NCBI GenBank assembly: GCA_002633005.1
Contig: NMRA01000533.1
Coordinates: 113,844 to 177,843 of the forward strand
Source of the DNA: Phoronis australis
Taxonomy: Eukaryota > Phoronida > Phoronidae
Reading direction: 5' to 3'
DNA length: 64,000 nt
In this document: positions 25,191-35,324 of the stretch, piece by piece
Layout: each line of letters opens with the position of its first letter
How positions within the stretch are numbered: the stretch's first letter is position 1
The notes under the pieces: model-generated
The model's database searches: none
Told to the model about the DNA's origin: nothing
What the model saw: the letters and a program-made list of their open reading frames with translations, nothing else
Made by a program: the position numbers and the translations under genes

Positions 25191-25339
25191 TTTGTAACTG
25201 TCATGATATTGAAGAAAGGCGTAGGACATTCGTATGTGTAATTGCAACGTTTACCGTTGTTTATTGTATAGCTGTTTATACAGCAATGGAGTTCTTTTCA
25301 AGTGCTCAAGATGCACTGCAGAACCTGAAGTTGGCTATG

Positions 25340-27683
25340 GACCTAATTCACGACTACAGGAGGCGCGTTCCAAAACGTGGCTCGCTACGATAGTTCTGTA
25401 GACTTATGACACAACTGGTTGTATTCCGCGTTGCTCGAACGGCTAGAAAAATACGGAGATTTAACTTTCTATTTTACAATTTCTAAGGACGTTGAGATTC
25501 GGAAGCGTTGGGTCGTTGCCATGCGCCACGACGAAGAAAAATATGTCCGTGTAAAATTTATAATTGATTTCGAAAACTTATATCATATTTCGGTTGTCGC
25601 ATGTCGGTTGCCGCCAGGGCATATCATACGAAAGACCGGAGAACGACCACCCAGGCCGGTTTTCACGACTACCGGTTGAAAATTAATGCACTTTTCTTTC
25701 CAAAATGGACAGGGCCCTCAATCCCTGGATTTTGGGGCCGATTATCGTCCCTATTCCCCGGTCAAAAACATTGAAAAATCACGCGAAATTCGTCCCCCCA
25801 CGTGTCCTAGTAATTGCCCAAGTGAGTAAAAACTTCTCTCCCGCGAAGTTCAATCACCTGTAATCTGTTTCTGTGGTGACGTCAGAGGGTAGACACCGGA
25901 ATAGTCTCTGGCACTCCTCCTTCCAGTATCACACGCAATGAAAATTTGGAGATGCAACCAAATTCGTGCTGGTTACACATTCTTCGATCTTTTTCCCTGA
26001 TACGAGTTTTTGCTGCATCTCTGTACCGCAAACCTCGCTCTATGAGGCGCTTTGTTGCCCATCTCTCCCGCTGTTGTACAATCTTGGCATCTTTAAACGA
26101 TTCACGCACTCTGGAGATTACATCTGCTGGTGTGAGGAGCAGGTCGGCAATCGATTCTGCGATGCCTGCAAGCTCATCCGCCTTTACGTTGAAAGAGATG
26201 ACACAGTGTCCTGGTATACAAACACTGTTGAAGAGACCATTAATAGAGCTGAGCAGAGGGATCCAGGATTCTTTAACATTGCTAGTTTTTGGCCTGCTAA
26301 TGAGGCTGAGGGAGTCTGTAAGTAGAATAATCTGTCTGCAGGAGTTGTGTCCTGTGAGAGCCAGACTAGGGCGTCTTCATATGCTTCACATTCAGCTCGG
26401 TAATCACACTGGTGACAAGTTGAAAGCAACTCAAGACAGAGCATATGAGAAATTTTAACCGATAGGGGGGGGGCTAGTGGTGATCGGGAGGTAGATTTTT
26501 CCCCTCACGGCGCGAAAAAATTCTCTCAGAAGATACAGGCACCTTTCCTCCGGCTCCTTCCAGATGAACTAGGCTCCTAAGGAAACATGATAACTATGCT
26601 TGCTCCGCCCAATCACTGAGATTGAGCTCTAAAAACTAGGTTATGCTTTGGATGAACAAATTATGTGTTTTAATTTTAAAATCCAACTTGATCCAGATTG
26701 ATATTTGAAACCTAAACACCTGAATTAGACTAGGGGGAGACGTTAGATTTATCAAAATCAAGACAGCAGAACTGAGGGTCAAATAACGAGCCTTGTTTTT
26801 TTTTATTTTAATAAAAATATATTTAATAACATCAAAGTTATTTTTTCAGATCAATGACAAATCCAAACTGTTAGTCCTGGTATTCCCTACCCCACCAGGA
26901 CCTAGCTAGGCCTTGCTTCATGTTAATATTCTTGATCAAACCAATAACCAGTGGGGGATCTAGCATAACATAATGTTGCCTCAGGGAATTGGGCAAAGCA
27001 CGATTTTACGCACGGGCGGCCCGAAAATTGCGGGACCTAGGACGTGCACTTCCCGTCCTCAAAATGTACTCGGGGGACTAAAAAAAGAACGGGATCACGA
27101 TTCCTTGCGATCTGACGACTGAGACCCCCCCCCCCATCCGCTGCTGCTCCTAATTCGAACTTTCTGATCTTAATATTTCCTCAAACTTCGCATTGTTGTT
27201 GCTCTTTCATTTTCCTTGCGGCAGCCAAGGAGGGGCCCTGCCCCCCCAAATCCGCCTATGGTGACTAATTGCACATGGCAGCAAGATGCGATGAGCCACC
27301 ACTGTCGAATATATCTTTAACTAGTCAACAATACGAGCAGATGACCTGGTTCGTGCAGAAAGCGTTATCAACAATTTACAAGAAGAAATTTCACCCAGCA
27401 TTCACCATAATACCTAATCAGTAACACTACGAACGCAGCAATTTGGTCGTATTTGCCTGATATATTTCGAAACTGGCTTTCCGAAAAATGTATTTCCTTT
27501 CGTCAGACAACTCTTTGGTGCATTGACTACGTCTCTGTGGTTAATTGTCGACACATTTTTAAGATTTAATATCCAGGTTGGACTCGAAAGACCAGACATT
27601 TAACTTACGCAATGTCAACTTCCGCTTTGTTTATCGCAGTGAGCCTCGCCTAGGATTTTAATGTCCACCGCGTGAATTAGGTC
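25340..27683. mobile_element. 2.34-kb insertion with 13-bp perfect TIRs
   Basis: GACCTAATTCACG at 25340 is the exact complement of CGTGAATTAGGTC ending at 27683. Outside lie GGCTAT and TATACAG, allowing a short TAT duplication. Paralogous introns after CUB2 and CUB3 first exons read AAGTTG(A/T)CGATAGGT straight across this point, an empty site. The insert contains a decayed RNase H domain and several C- and G-runs. No transposase recognised, so the mobile unit may be non-autonomous with an older retroelement inside it. Confidence 0.6.
25882..26450 (-). pseudogene. Decayed RNase H domain of a retroelement
   Basis: On the minus strand the reading goes YRAECEAYEDALVWL (the strand and helix carrying the catalytic Glu), then a frame change, then VCIPGHCVISFNVKADELAG. 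The last matches the W-V-P-G-H-x-G-I-x-G-N-E-x-A-D-x-L-A end of LINE RNase H domains. A basic, charged tail follows (RESFKDAKIVQQRERW). Not the same lineage as the copies at 936 and 9272. Broken by at least one frameshift; no reverse transcriptase nearby. The long plus-strand frames over this stretch are its antisense. Confidence 0.65.
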
Positions 27684-28764
27684 TATACAGGTAGGTAGCG
27701 CAACTGTAAAAAATAGAGTATATGTTTGTACGTCTGTTGCTCGCATTCCCGGAGACATCATGGAAATGGGATTGTAGTAACGACAGCTAAAGTGCGCTAC
27801 AAAATGGTGTTAGATTGTAAACAATGGTTGACTTTAGTACTTCGTTTAGCTGTTCACATCACGACAAGGCATTGTCGGACCATGCGTCCGACGTACGCTC
27901 CAACCGTTATATCACCGCATCGTCGAAAAAATTGTAGTATTACATCAGACTTTATTTATAATTTTATTGTCGATGTAATCGCTTTTGTTGAGTTTACTCC
28001 ACCTTAAATGCATTCTACGCTTATTCATTGACATTAAAAGCGTCTTTAAAACCCTTCTCTCTAAAAACATTTCGCTGTAGCACTTCTAAGTGGCGTATTT
28101 ATAGGGGGTCATATCACATTTGACAGTGCGGGTGTGCAAATCTCTCACGGCAATGTCATTGCTAATACTCCGTCTTGGCTCCCCTCGATAAAAACACGGA
28201 ATCCGCCAATGCATGTCACTGCTCAAAAGATTTATTTTAGTTTGAAAACTCCTAAGCATTTTGCCAAATTGGCAATCGTTGCCTACGTTTTAGACGTGTT
28301 ACCCAATTGCTGGGAAAGGCCGCCCTATGAACCAAAGCATCCCTCTCGTGACATTGTGAGCGTGTTTATAGTTGAATCCTACCTTTTTGACAGAGACGTA
28401 GGTGGTGAGCCAGAACGAGGGAAAAAACCCACCAAATTAGGGCTTAGTATCCCTCTTAAAAAAACCAAATAGTATAAAATTAAGTTGCTTTATTCACTGA
28501 CTACATCAACATGCAGGCGGTTGCAAACTCTGGAAGTTGGCGACATATCGGATACCGATATGCAATTGCATACTAATTGAAGTACTTTTCTTTTACATTA
28601 TTGCTTGTATACACCGATTCGTCAATAGTTCAAATTCGAGAAATCGATAAATATAGCAATTTAAAGAACTGTTATTTGTTGATGTCCATCTACAGTAAAT
28701 GTAAATGGGACAGAAGTTTCAGGCAAGTTACTTGTTTAGTAAGACTACAATTGTTTTACTTCAG

Positions 28765-28949
28765 GAATCACGATTTCCTGTTAATCCAAGATGGCAGTAC
28801 AGGATACACAACAAGGCGTGCGGTGTATAAGGAGGAAACGTCCAATAAAGTCGTTGTGTCCTTCGGAAGAAACTTATACCTCAAACTCTTTACTGGCGAT
28901 GTTAAAAACACTGGATTTGAGATTAGATACGAATTTACTAACGCCACAG
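28765..28949 (+). CDS. CUB domain 1, second exon (lacks the second disulfide)
   Basis: Acceptor TTACTTCAG, one base completing the Gly codon, then NHDFLLIQDGS, a loop, KVVVSFGRNLYLKLFTG and TGFEIRYEFTNATG before donor G|GTATGA; 185 bp, phase 2 in, phase 1 out. Together with 15697-15877 it makes 122 residues, normal for a CUB domain. Positions that carry Cys in CUB2 and CUB3 (CLNIHDG, CKNDYLAIHDG and SYCGKK, VYCGGK) are Asn and Lys here, so the third and fourth cysteines are both missing. Frame and splice sites are intact, arguing for change under constraint and not decay. Confidence 0.85.
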
Positions 28950-29115
28950 GTATGAAGAAAACTGAAAGTCGAAATTCCAAAGTTACGAGTAGATTTGTTG
29001 CTTTGCTAATAATGATGGATCTATAAAGTCGTATTTAAAGAATAAGTAACTGGACGAGACTGCCGCAAAAAGATCGAGGAGTGGATGCAATTTAATTTTA
29101 GATAACTATACAGGG

Positions 29116-29185
29116 ATGATGATAATGATGATGATGACGACGACGACGATGATGGTTATGGTGGTGGTGGTTGTGGTGATGGTTT
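29116..29185. repeat. GAT/GAC/GGT trinucleotide tract
   Basis: Imperfect GATGAT...GACGACGAC...GGTGGT run. Paralogous tracts occur at the same place after the CUB2 (43497-43545) and CUB3 (59848-59920) second exons, so the tract predates the module duplication. Confidence 0.85.
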
Positions 29186-29369
29186 AGTCTTGACTGAATG
29201 GTCAAACAAATTAAATACGTTTATAAATTTAAGTATACACTGACCACCGGTGTGGGTACTGACAACCATTCTCAGGGTTATGCTTTGTCCTCCTTTCTTA
29301 AGTCATGGATATGTGATGGTGAGAATAACTCCAATCCATGTTATAAAAGTTTGTATTTTCTAGATATTC

Positions 29370-29640
29370 GTTCAGCTTCAAACTCGTCATCTTCCAGGTG
29401 TCCAATTTTGTCCTCCAACGTTGACATTTTGACGTCTGCTCTCAAACAGCGACGGTGTTGTGTTGTAGTGTGGTTTCAGCTTCACTCAGATCTCTTTAGA
29501 CAGCCTCGTCGATTTGTTTGGTCAAAATAGTCTCTACTTTCAACATAAGAGTTTTAAATTCTTGAAAGTCGGTTTTACTGGTTGCCTCGGATTGTGATAC
29601 GTCACTTCTCGTATCAATAGGTGCAAGTCCTTGTTTTCCA
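29370..29640 (-). pseudogene. Coiled-coil fragment resembling a LINE first-ORF protein
   Basis: On the minus strand, three frames together give a charged heptad-like stretch: KTDFQEFKTLMLKVETIL, RDLSEAETTLQHN, then MSTLEDKIGHLEDDEFE and RKYKL. This looks like the coiled-coil start of an L1/Tx1-type ORF1 protein. The same stretch, also broken, is at 60115-60385, where KTDFQE, GEAETKLQDN and VGHLKEGEFEAE survive. It therefore sat in the intron before the CUB units were duplicated. Assignment rests on pattern only. Confidence 0.45.
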
Positions 29641-29659
29641 GCGATATTAGAAAGGTAGC

Positions 29660-30464
29660 TTGCGAACCACAGCTTGAAGAGTAAACCATATGATTGATGA
29701 CTTAAAATGGAGGCCTCTTAATAAGGCTTGAGGTCACCTTAAAAACAGACCAGGCAAGTTGTACACGGACTCGTCAACTATTATTAAGGTCTTTTCACGA
29801 TAAAATGGAAAGAAATTAAAAATCGCTTTGGAATCATCTTTCAGATATAACTCAAACTTCGTGTCTGTGACTGTGGTATGTCTGTGATGCAAAATCACCA
29901 TATCTGCACTCATTTACCTCTAATTTTTACCTGCTGACCTTCAAGGTATCACAATAAAAATGACACCTTTTTCAGATCGAAAAAAGCAGTTTTACGGATT
30001 GTACTAAACACCATCGACAACACACAAATCGAACCTTTCGACTCAAAACCCCTCGACCTTTAACCTGCAATCCGGTCGACCCACGCCCCTGCGACCTCGT
30101 GTTTCGGGTCCTTCTGGTTATTGACCCGCCTTAGGATTCACTGGAAGTGTACAGCTCTACAATCCTGAAAAAACTAACAGCAGACAGCCACACGTGTCGT
30201 ACGCACCAAATACATGACGTACATGTACATAATCGAACCGGGGACAAGTCAACTTCCTGAGAGAAAATGCAGACGTACCTGCGAATCATCAACAGACAGG
30301 CTGATGCTTCTTTTGTCATATGACTGGAGAGGAATGCAACCGATGGACAGGAATTACGAATTATTTTTCAGTGTGGCGGATTAGAGCCCGACTACGGCCG
30401 GCTGGTGAAGTTGGCCCGCGAGCTGCCACACTCTGCAGATCCTTTGCGTAGATCTGTGCGTCCA
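29660..30464. other. Unique DNA between CUB1 and duplicated segment C
   Basis: No exon or repeat could be supported. It carries several GTCGAC and TACATGTACAT words. Confidence 0.4.
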
Positions 30465-31093
30465 CTGTAACAATATCTCATAGAACAAAACTCAAAATTC
30501 ATATTGATAACATCAACCAATAGGTTGCGAAGCACTGAAATAAATGGGAGGCTATACCTTCCAACCCCATATGGTTCGCTGCCCATGCTCGATTATTTTT
30601 CAAAAGGCGTTAAACTTTTTTATGGACATTCCCATACTTGACGCTGAATAATTACAATCAAGACAAAACAACGGCGACAATCAAGCATGATTCATGATGA
30701 AATGCGCAGCGTTCAACTGAGAATAACAATGATTTTATATCAGACAAAACTTCAAGAATTGTTCGGAGCTTTTCCAGATAAGTATGATTACTTGCATGTG
30801 GTTTTCTTTTGCTTTTATTTGGACAGAAACGTGGGAGACCAATAAGCGTTGACTTCTGTTCAACCACGTGAGTCAGTTAAGTCTTCGTCGAAAGTTACTC
30901 AGCGACGTAACATGATGAACTGCATGTATGCATGTAGAAGCACAAAAATACATATTTTGTCACAGGTAGTGGGTCGATTAGCTTTGATCACAAGCATTTT
31001 TTGAATCAACGATTCGAGACTTAATGAGATGGATGTGCTGAAAATAATTTTTTCACTTAGAAGGCTCAATTCTAAAACACACAAAAGGCATCA

Positions 31094-31780
31094 TTGCGCA
31101 AAGTACAAAACCGGAATTTCCCAAAATCAAATGTTGAGTTAAAAAGTTATCGCTATTTAGGAGGTAAAATTTTTGACTCACTTTTTGTCGGGTCCGCCAT
31201 GTTTAATTTCAGCGTCAAAATATTTTATCCCCTAGAATTAGTCAACAGGGTACTGAAAGCAAGACTCCAACGTAACCCTGATGATGTTCATCCTGTAGAC
31301 AAAACTAACTACAAGTACTTTAAAATACCCTATGTTGGGTTTTACGCCAAAATTGCTCAACGAAAACTCAACAAATTGGTGAATGATTACTGTGTGAACT
31401 TAAGAGTTGTATTAACATTCAAGTCTCTAAAACTGTCGAGTTTATTTAACCCTAAGGACAAAATTTCTATGGGTCTACGGTCCAAGGTTGTATACAAATT
31501 TATGTGTGCTGGATGTGGCTCCAGTTATATAGGCGAAACTGTTCGCCATTTGAAAACCAGGACCAAGGAACATCTAAATTCTGACAGTAATTCACATGTA
31601 AATATTCACCTGCAGAGCTCCAATCATTGTTATCAGCAGTGCTCTTTCAATGACTTTGCAATAATAGACCAGGCAGTAACAACAAAGGAGCTTAAAATTC
31701 GTGAGGCTTTACATATCAGTTGGTGCAAGCCCAATCTCAATAGGCAACTGACACACCACAGGTTGTCATTGTTGGTATAG
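31094..31780 (+). CDS. GIY-YIG endonuclease domain of a Penelope-like element
   Basis: Open for 228 codons. The C-terminal half has MGLRSKVVYKF, then CAGCGSSYIGETVRHLKTR and a trailing EH: the C-x2-C linker, the SYIGET version of the YIG motif, the conserved Arg and the distal His of the GIY-YIG nuclease found in Penelope-like elements. The element is plus strand, opposite in origin to the host gene though on the same strand. The first 60 or so residues (ELKSYRYLGGKIF) are not recognised. Residues 60-150 (YFKIPYVGFYAKIAQRKL) resemble the linker after the reverse transcriptase. The true start lies upstream in a missing polymerase. The frame is intact, so insertion is fairly recent. Confidence 0.85.
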   Translation: MRKVQNRNFPKSNVELKSYRYLGGKIFDSLFVGSAMFNFSVKIFYPLELVNRVLKARLQRNPDDVHPVDKTNYKYFKIPYVGFYAKIAQRKLNKLVNDYCVNLRVVLTFKSLKLSSLFNPKDKISMGLRSKVVYKFMCAGCGSSYIGETVRHLKTRTKEHLNSDSNSHVNIHLQSSNHCYQQCSFNDFAIIDQAVTTKELKIREALHISWCKPNLNRQLTHHRLSLLV

Positions 31781-31861
31781 TTCATTGTCACTCCCTGTAA
31801 CTGACTGTATCTGTGCTTCATTACTTGTTGCTGGGCCTAGCTAGGTGGCCACTGTACTATG

Positions 31862-31907
31862 ACTTCTGAGGATGGTGTTTAATAAATGACACCGAAACAT
31901 GTCAAGT
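31862..31907 (+). ncRNA. Hammerhead-ribozyme-like motif in the Penelope 3' region
   Basis: Elements occur in hammerhead order: ACTT (stem I, 31862-31865), CTGAGGA core (31866-31872, fitting CUGANGA), GGTGT/ACACC stem II (31874-31878/31889-31893) with a 10-base loop, GAAA core (31894-31897), self-complementary CATG as stem III (31898-31901), TC (31902-31903) giving a GUC cleavage triplet, and AAGT (31904-31907) pairing with ACTT. One extra T (31873) sits between core and stem II. The palindromic stem III suggests a dimeric form. Hammerheads are known in Penelope-like elements. Confidence 0.6.
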
Positions 31908-34020
31908 TTTAAATCCGTTGTTGTTTTCGTGAAAAAATACGATAACAGTGACATTTAGATACTCATATCCTTGCTGAACCAATCTGCATAATCCAAGAGT
32001 TTATATCAGAATTTAATCACACAGGTGTAACCTAATGAGTGGTTAAGTGTCACATATTACGATGGACGACATGGCTGTTTTTGCTGAACTGAAATGCATG
32101 TTCAGCGGTGATTTGTAGACACCCTGCTACAAAAAGCAGTTAAGTACAATTTCCCAGGATTTTCCTCGTTACTATTATGAAAATTACAATTATACCTAAG
32201 GGAAGTGCCCATTCAATTGTACTTGAAATTGCTTAGATATCGTTTTCTATAGAAAATCTTGCCGGTATGATTATGTGAAACCTACTCAATTTTTTAGCCT
32301 CAAACTCATAGTTTCATGTTCTTATCGCCATGTCTGACACGGTTTAGGTATGCGCGACATCTGTGGTTGAGATATACAAGAAAACAAGGAAATAGGTGCT
32401 CCACGTAATTAACTGAATCAACCTTTTGTTCTTATTCAGTGCGTAACATGATTCCTATGTTGTTTCCACTCTCGATCAGCTGAACTCTACAAACAAAACG
32501 TAATGAGCAGTTTTTTAAAACATCTGCGTGGTTGACGGTGCCACGCCCTAACCTACCTGATTATGACGGAAGTCACATGACTTCCGATTTGACCAACCAT
32601 TTGACGCAGCGCCACCCATACAGAAAAGTGACCCTGTGGAAACATGATATACGACACACAGAAATCCTTATTTGGGCATCAGTGCGCGTGCTTGGTCGGA
32701 AGTTTATCGACCACATAACCACTACTTGCACACCTTCCAATTCATTGTAGTTGTTGGCCTTTGATTTTTGTTTACTTTGATCACTGTCCGTTTCAATAAA
32801 CTGCATTTTACCAAGTCAAATGTGTTCGCCTTACTTACGTTACAGTACCTGAAAGGGGTTTCTCCGATCTCAACCAATGGAACGACTGAATGTTTTCACG
32901 TCGGTTTCAGTATTTTCACTAATGAGAAGCCATGAGAAACAACATTACACGTGGGAGTGTGAAAGAGTGTAGCTTTAACCTAACCTAGTTTTCCTTACGA
33001 TTTACGAAGGACTTCCGGTTACAACCATTATCTTGACCTTGGGTTTAGGTCCCTCTCCAACTGGGGCCAATTAAACCTATTGCGAAATCGTTTAGACGTA
33101 TTTTTCAGTTCTTTCGGGTAGACGGATGACTTCCCTTCCGGTTTCACCCTTGACATTTTGAATTTCACAAATGACCTTTGACCTTTGACCTAGGTGCCTC
33201 CCAAACGGGGCACTTTAGTAGCAGTTCACTATACCACTAACGCCAGGTTTTGCACAAATGTCTGACTTTGGTGCATAAGCACGACAAAGTTTATTTCAAA
33301 TCCTCATTCTGTGCATGTTCAATTATGCGTGGGCCTAGGAACTTTTAAAAGAAGATAATCAATCAAGTGTGTGATTCCAGCTGAAGTTAGTAATTTTAAT
33401 TGAAGTGACGTGCCATGGTATTGGTCAATTTCCGGCCAAATTTCGAGTACAGAGGACATGACCTTGGTCAGCTTTTGTTTGAGCGTATGTTTTAAGTCGA
33501 CAAACATCGGTCTTCTTTTCAATTGAAGTGCGAGTACATTTGCATTGGAAATGTGTGTACACAGTGAATAAGTGGCTTACCGAGTCAAATATCACCAAAC
33601 TAAAAGTGAAGGAATGGCTTGGACAACATAGTCTGATATACACAAACAAATGAAAGTTTACTGCTAAATTATCATAATTCGTACATATATTAGAAACATG
33701 TAAATATTTAACACATTTTAAACGATAACATCAACATGTAGGAAGCAATTCACAACTATCAAGCTGGAAAGGAACATACCGTAACTAAGAAGTACACATG
33801 TAATTGGACAGTCCTGCAGATGTCTCAATTCATAATTGTGTGTAAAACCGAAAATTTGCCAAAATTTTACATATTAGTTACATTTAGTTGATTTTCTCTC
33901 TCTCACACATTTATACTTGGGAAGGCAACAAAGAAGTTGCATGATCACGCTTTGCGTTGATATTGTTGAACAATGCCCCTGACGTCCTACAACAATCAAA
34001 CCAATCATTCGGTTAGCCTA

Positions 34021-35324
34021 AATTTGTAGTAATTATTTTTTCCATTTCTTAAATCTTTGAATACTTGATGTATTAAGACGAGTTGACTTTTGTTACGCAA
34101 TAAATATGTATTTGAAAATTATTGCATCCGTAAAAATATATAAAACCTCGTTCATTTTTTGTTGATCGGAAGCAACTACAACCCACGTTGGTTGTCTGCG
34201 TTTTCTTCTCCAGTGACATAGTGTGGGTAAACGATGTTGATTTTAAGAACGTGGTGCCAAAAATGCGCCATTGGATGCAAGAGCATTTCGGAAGACAAAG
34301 TGATAGTTGTTACCCTTTTCCTTTTTTGATTATAAATTATTAATCGTATGAGACAAATCATTCTTTTTAGTTCTCTGTTTATTGTCCAACTTTCATTGTG
34401 TCGAAGATGACTCCTAATTTTTGAAGTATTCTATTCTATTTTTACGAGCTCGAAACAATTGCTATTATTGTATGCTCGAGAACATCTTGGCTTACATTAA
34501 TAAGTGTCTGATAATTATTTGCACCGGATGACTCCAGTATTAATGATAAAAGTTCGAACATGAATTAGAAGTCTTGAGTTTTTCTTGAAATGTACAGTTT
34601 TTAAGAGATTGTATCTCGAATCCAGCATTCGTAACAGTCGATTTTAGACTAGAAACTCATATTCATGAAGTATAGTATACTCGAGCACAGAAAAAAATAC
34701 ATTAATTCCTTCATACTCCCTAAAGAGTGAATGATCTAGTCTACATGTACATTAACAGCGCAAAACGTCTACCAGTTCGTCCATATCGACAAAGGAATTC
34801 ATTGTTACCAACAAACGGGTAACCTACATGTAGTTATTGCATCGACAAATAGATGAGGATTTCCTAATGTTGACATTTTTGGACAAACATTTCATATTTT
34901 GACTGCTGAATGGCACTGGTTTGTTATTTCTCAACTCTTCACGTGTGATGACAAGGAACAGTATATGTTTTTGGGGTTTCCATGGTTACGCCACGATTTG
35001 GATAGAAATATTCCACTTATTTTTCATAAACTTTCCAAGGTGAGCCCAAAACTATTGGAGAAAGTTTAGTATTATCTTAGCTGCCATCCGGACCATCGTG
35101 CTTTCCGTCACAAATTATAAACAAGAACATAATTCTTGGTTACTTGGTTCACATATTATATTTTCTGGAAACATAGCCATTTTGTTATGATTGAATGTGG
35201 GTAGAGTTCTATAACGATAGGGCCTCGTTAAAATAAGATTTTGAGAGATTACGCGCGGCATTGCCGTGCATTTTCAATGAAAGCTCTAGATTTGGAATAA
35301 CTTTTCTCACCACGAGTAACCTAT
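34021..35324. other. Unique AT-rich DNA
   Basis: Follows the end of copy C. No exon, repeat or RNA gene supported. Confidence 0.4.

Larger units (their letters stand above)
15931..25200. mobile_element. 9.27-kb insertion with CTTAAG arrays as inverted ends
   Basis: The left end reads CCCTCACAAAAATGAACTT and the complement of the right end reads CAGTTACAAAAATGAACTT, so inside a few variable tip bases the termini are inverted copies. Both lead into arrays of AAACTTAAGTTTT words. Paralogous CUB introns read GGATCCTTGGC...TCATGATAT without the insert, which fixes its limits and suggests a 2-bp TC duplication. Inside, 16240-19240 and 20040-23385 are direct copies of one body, with a second forward array at 19777. 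The structure looks like two units, one complete (about 19765-25200) and one lacking its right end. No transposase recognised; foldback-like in architecture. Confidence 0.7.
30823..32180 (+). mobile_element. Penelope-like element, 3' part, inserted in copy C
   Basis: The 1.36 kb that interrupts the match between copies A and C holds a GIY-YIG domain frame (31094-31780) and a hammerhead-like motif (31862-31907). Both are hallmarks of Penelope-like retroelements. The reverse transcriptase that should precede the endonuclease is absent, so the insertion is 5'-truncated. The exact left border is blurred by divergence of the host repeat. Confidence 0.7.
30465..34020. repeat. Duplicated segment, copy C (interrupted)
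   Basis: Matches copy A from about 3261 (ACAAAACTCAAA, AGCACTGAAATAAATGGGAGG) to about 5400 (TTGTTGAACAATGC), but is interrupted by unrelated sequence from about 30823 to 32180. Divergence from A is clearly higher than that between A and B, so C is the older split. Confidence 0.75.

Noticed and set aside
25946-26458. Longest plus-strand frame of the area (170 codons)
   Set aside because: Antisense to a minus-strand RNase H domain with clear motifs.
28134-28472. Open frame of 112 codons upstream of the CUB1 second exon
   Set aside because: Lies in intron sequence paralogous to the CUB2 and CUB3 introns, where the frame is not conserved.
29198-29530. Plus-strand frame of 110 codons after CUB1
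   Set aside because: Not conserved in the paralogous intron at 59960-60300; the opposite strand explains it better.
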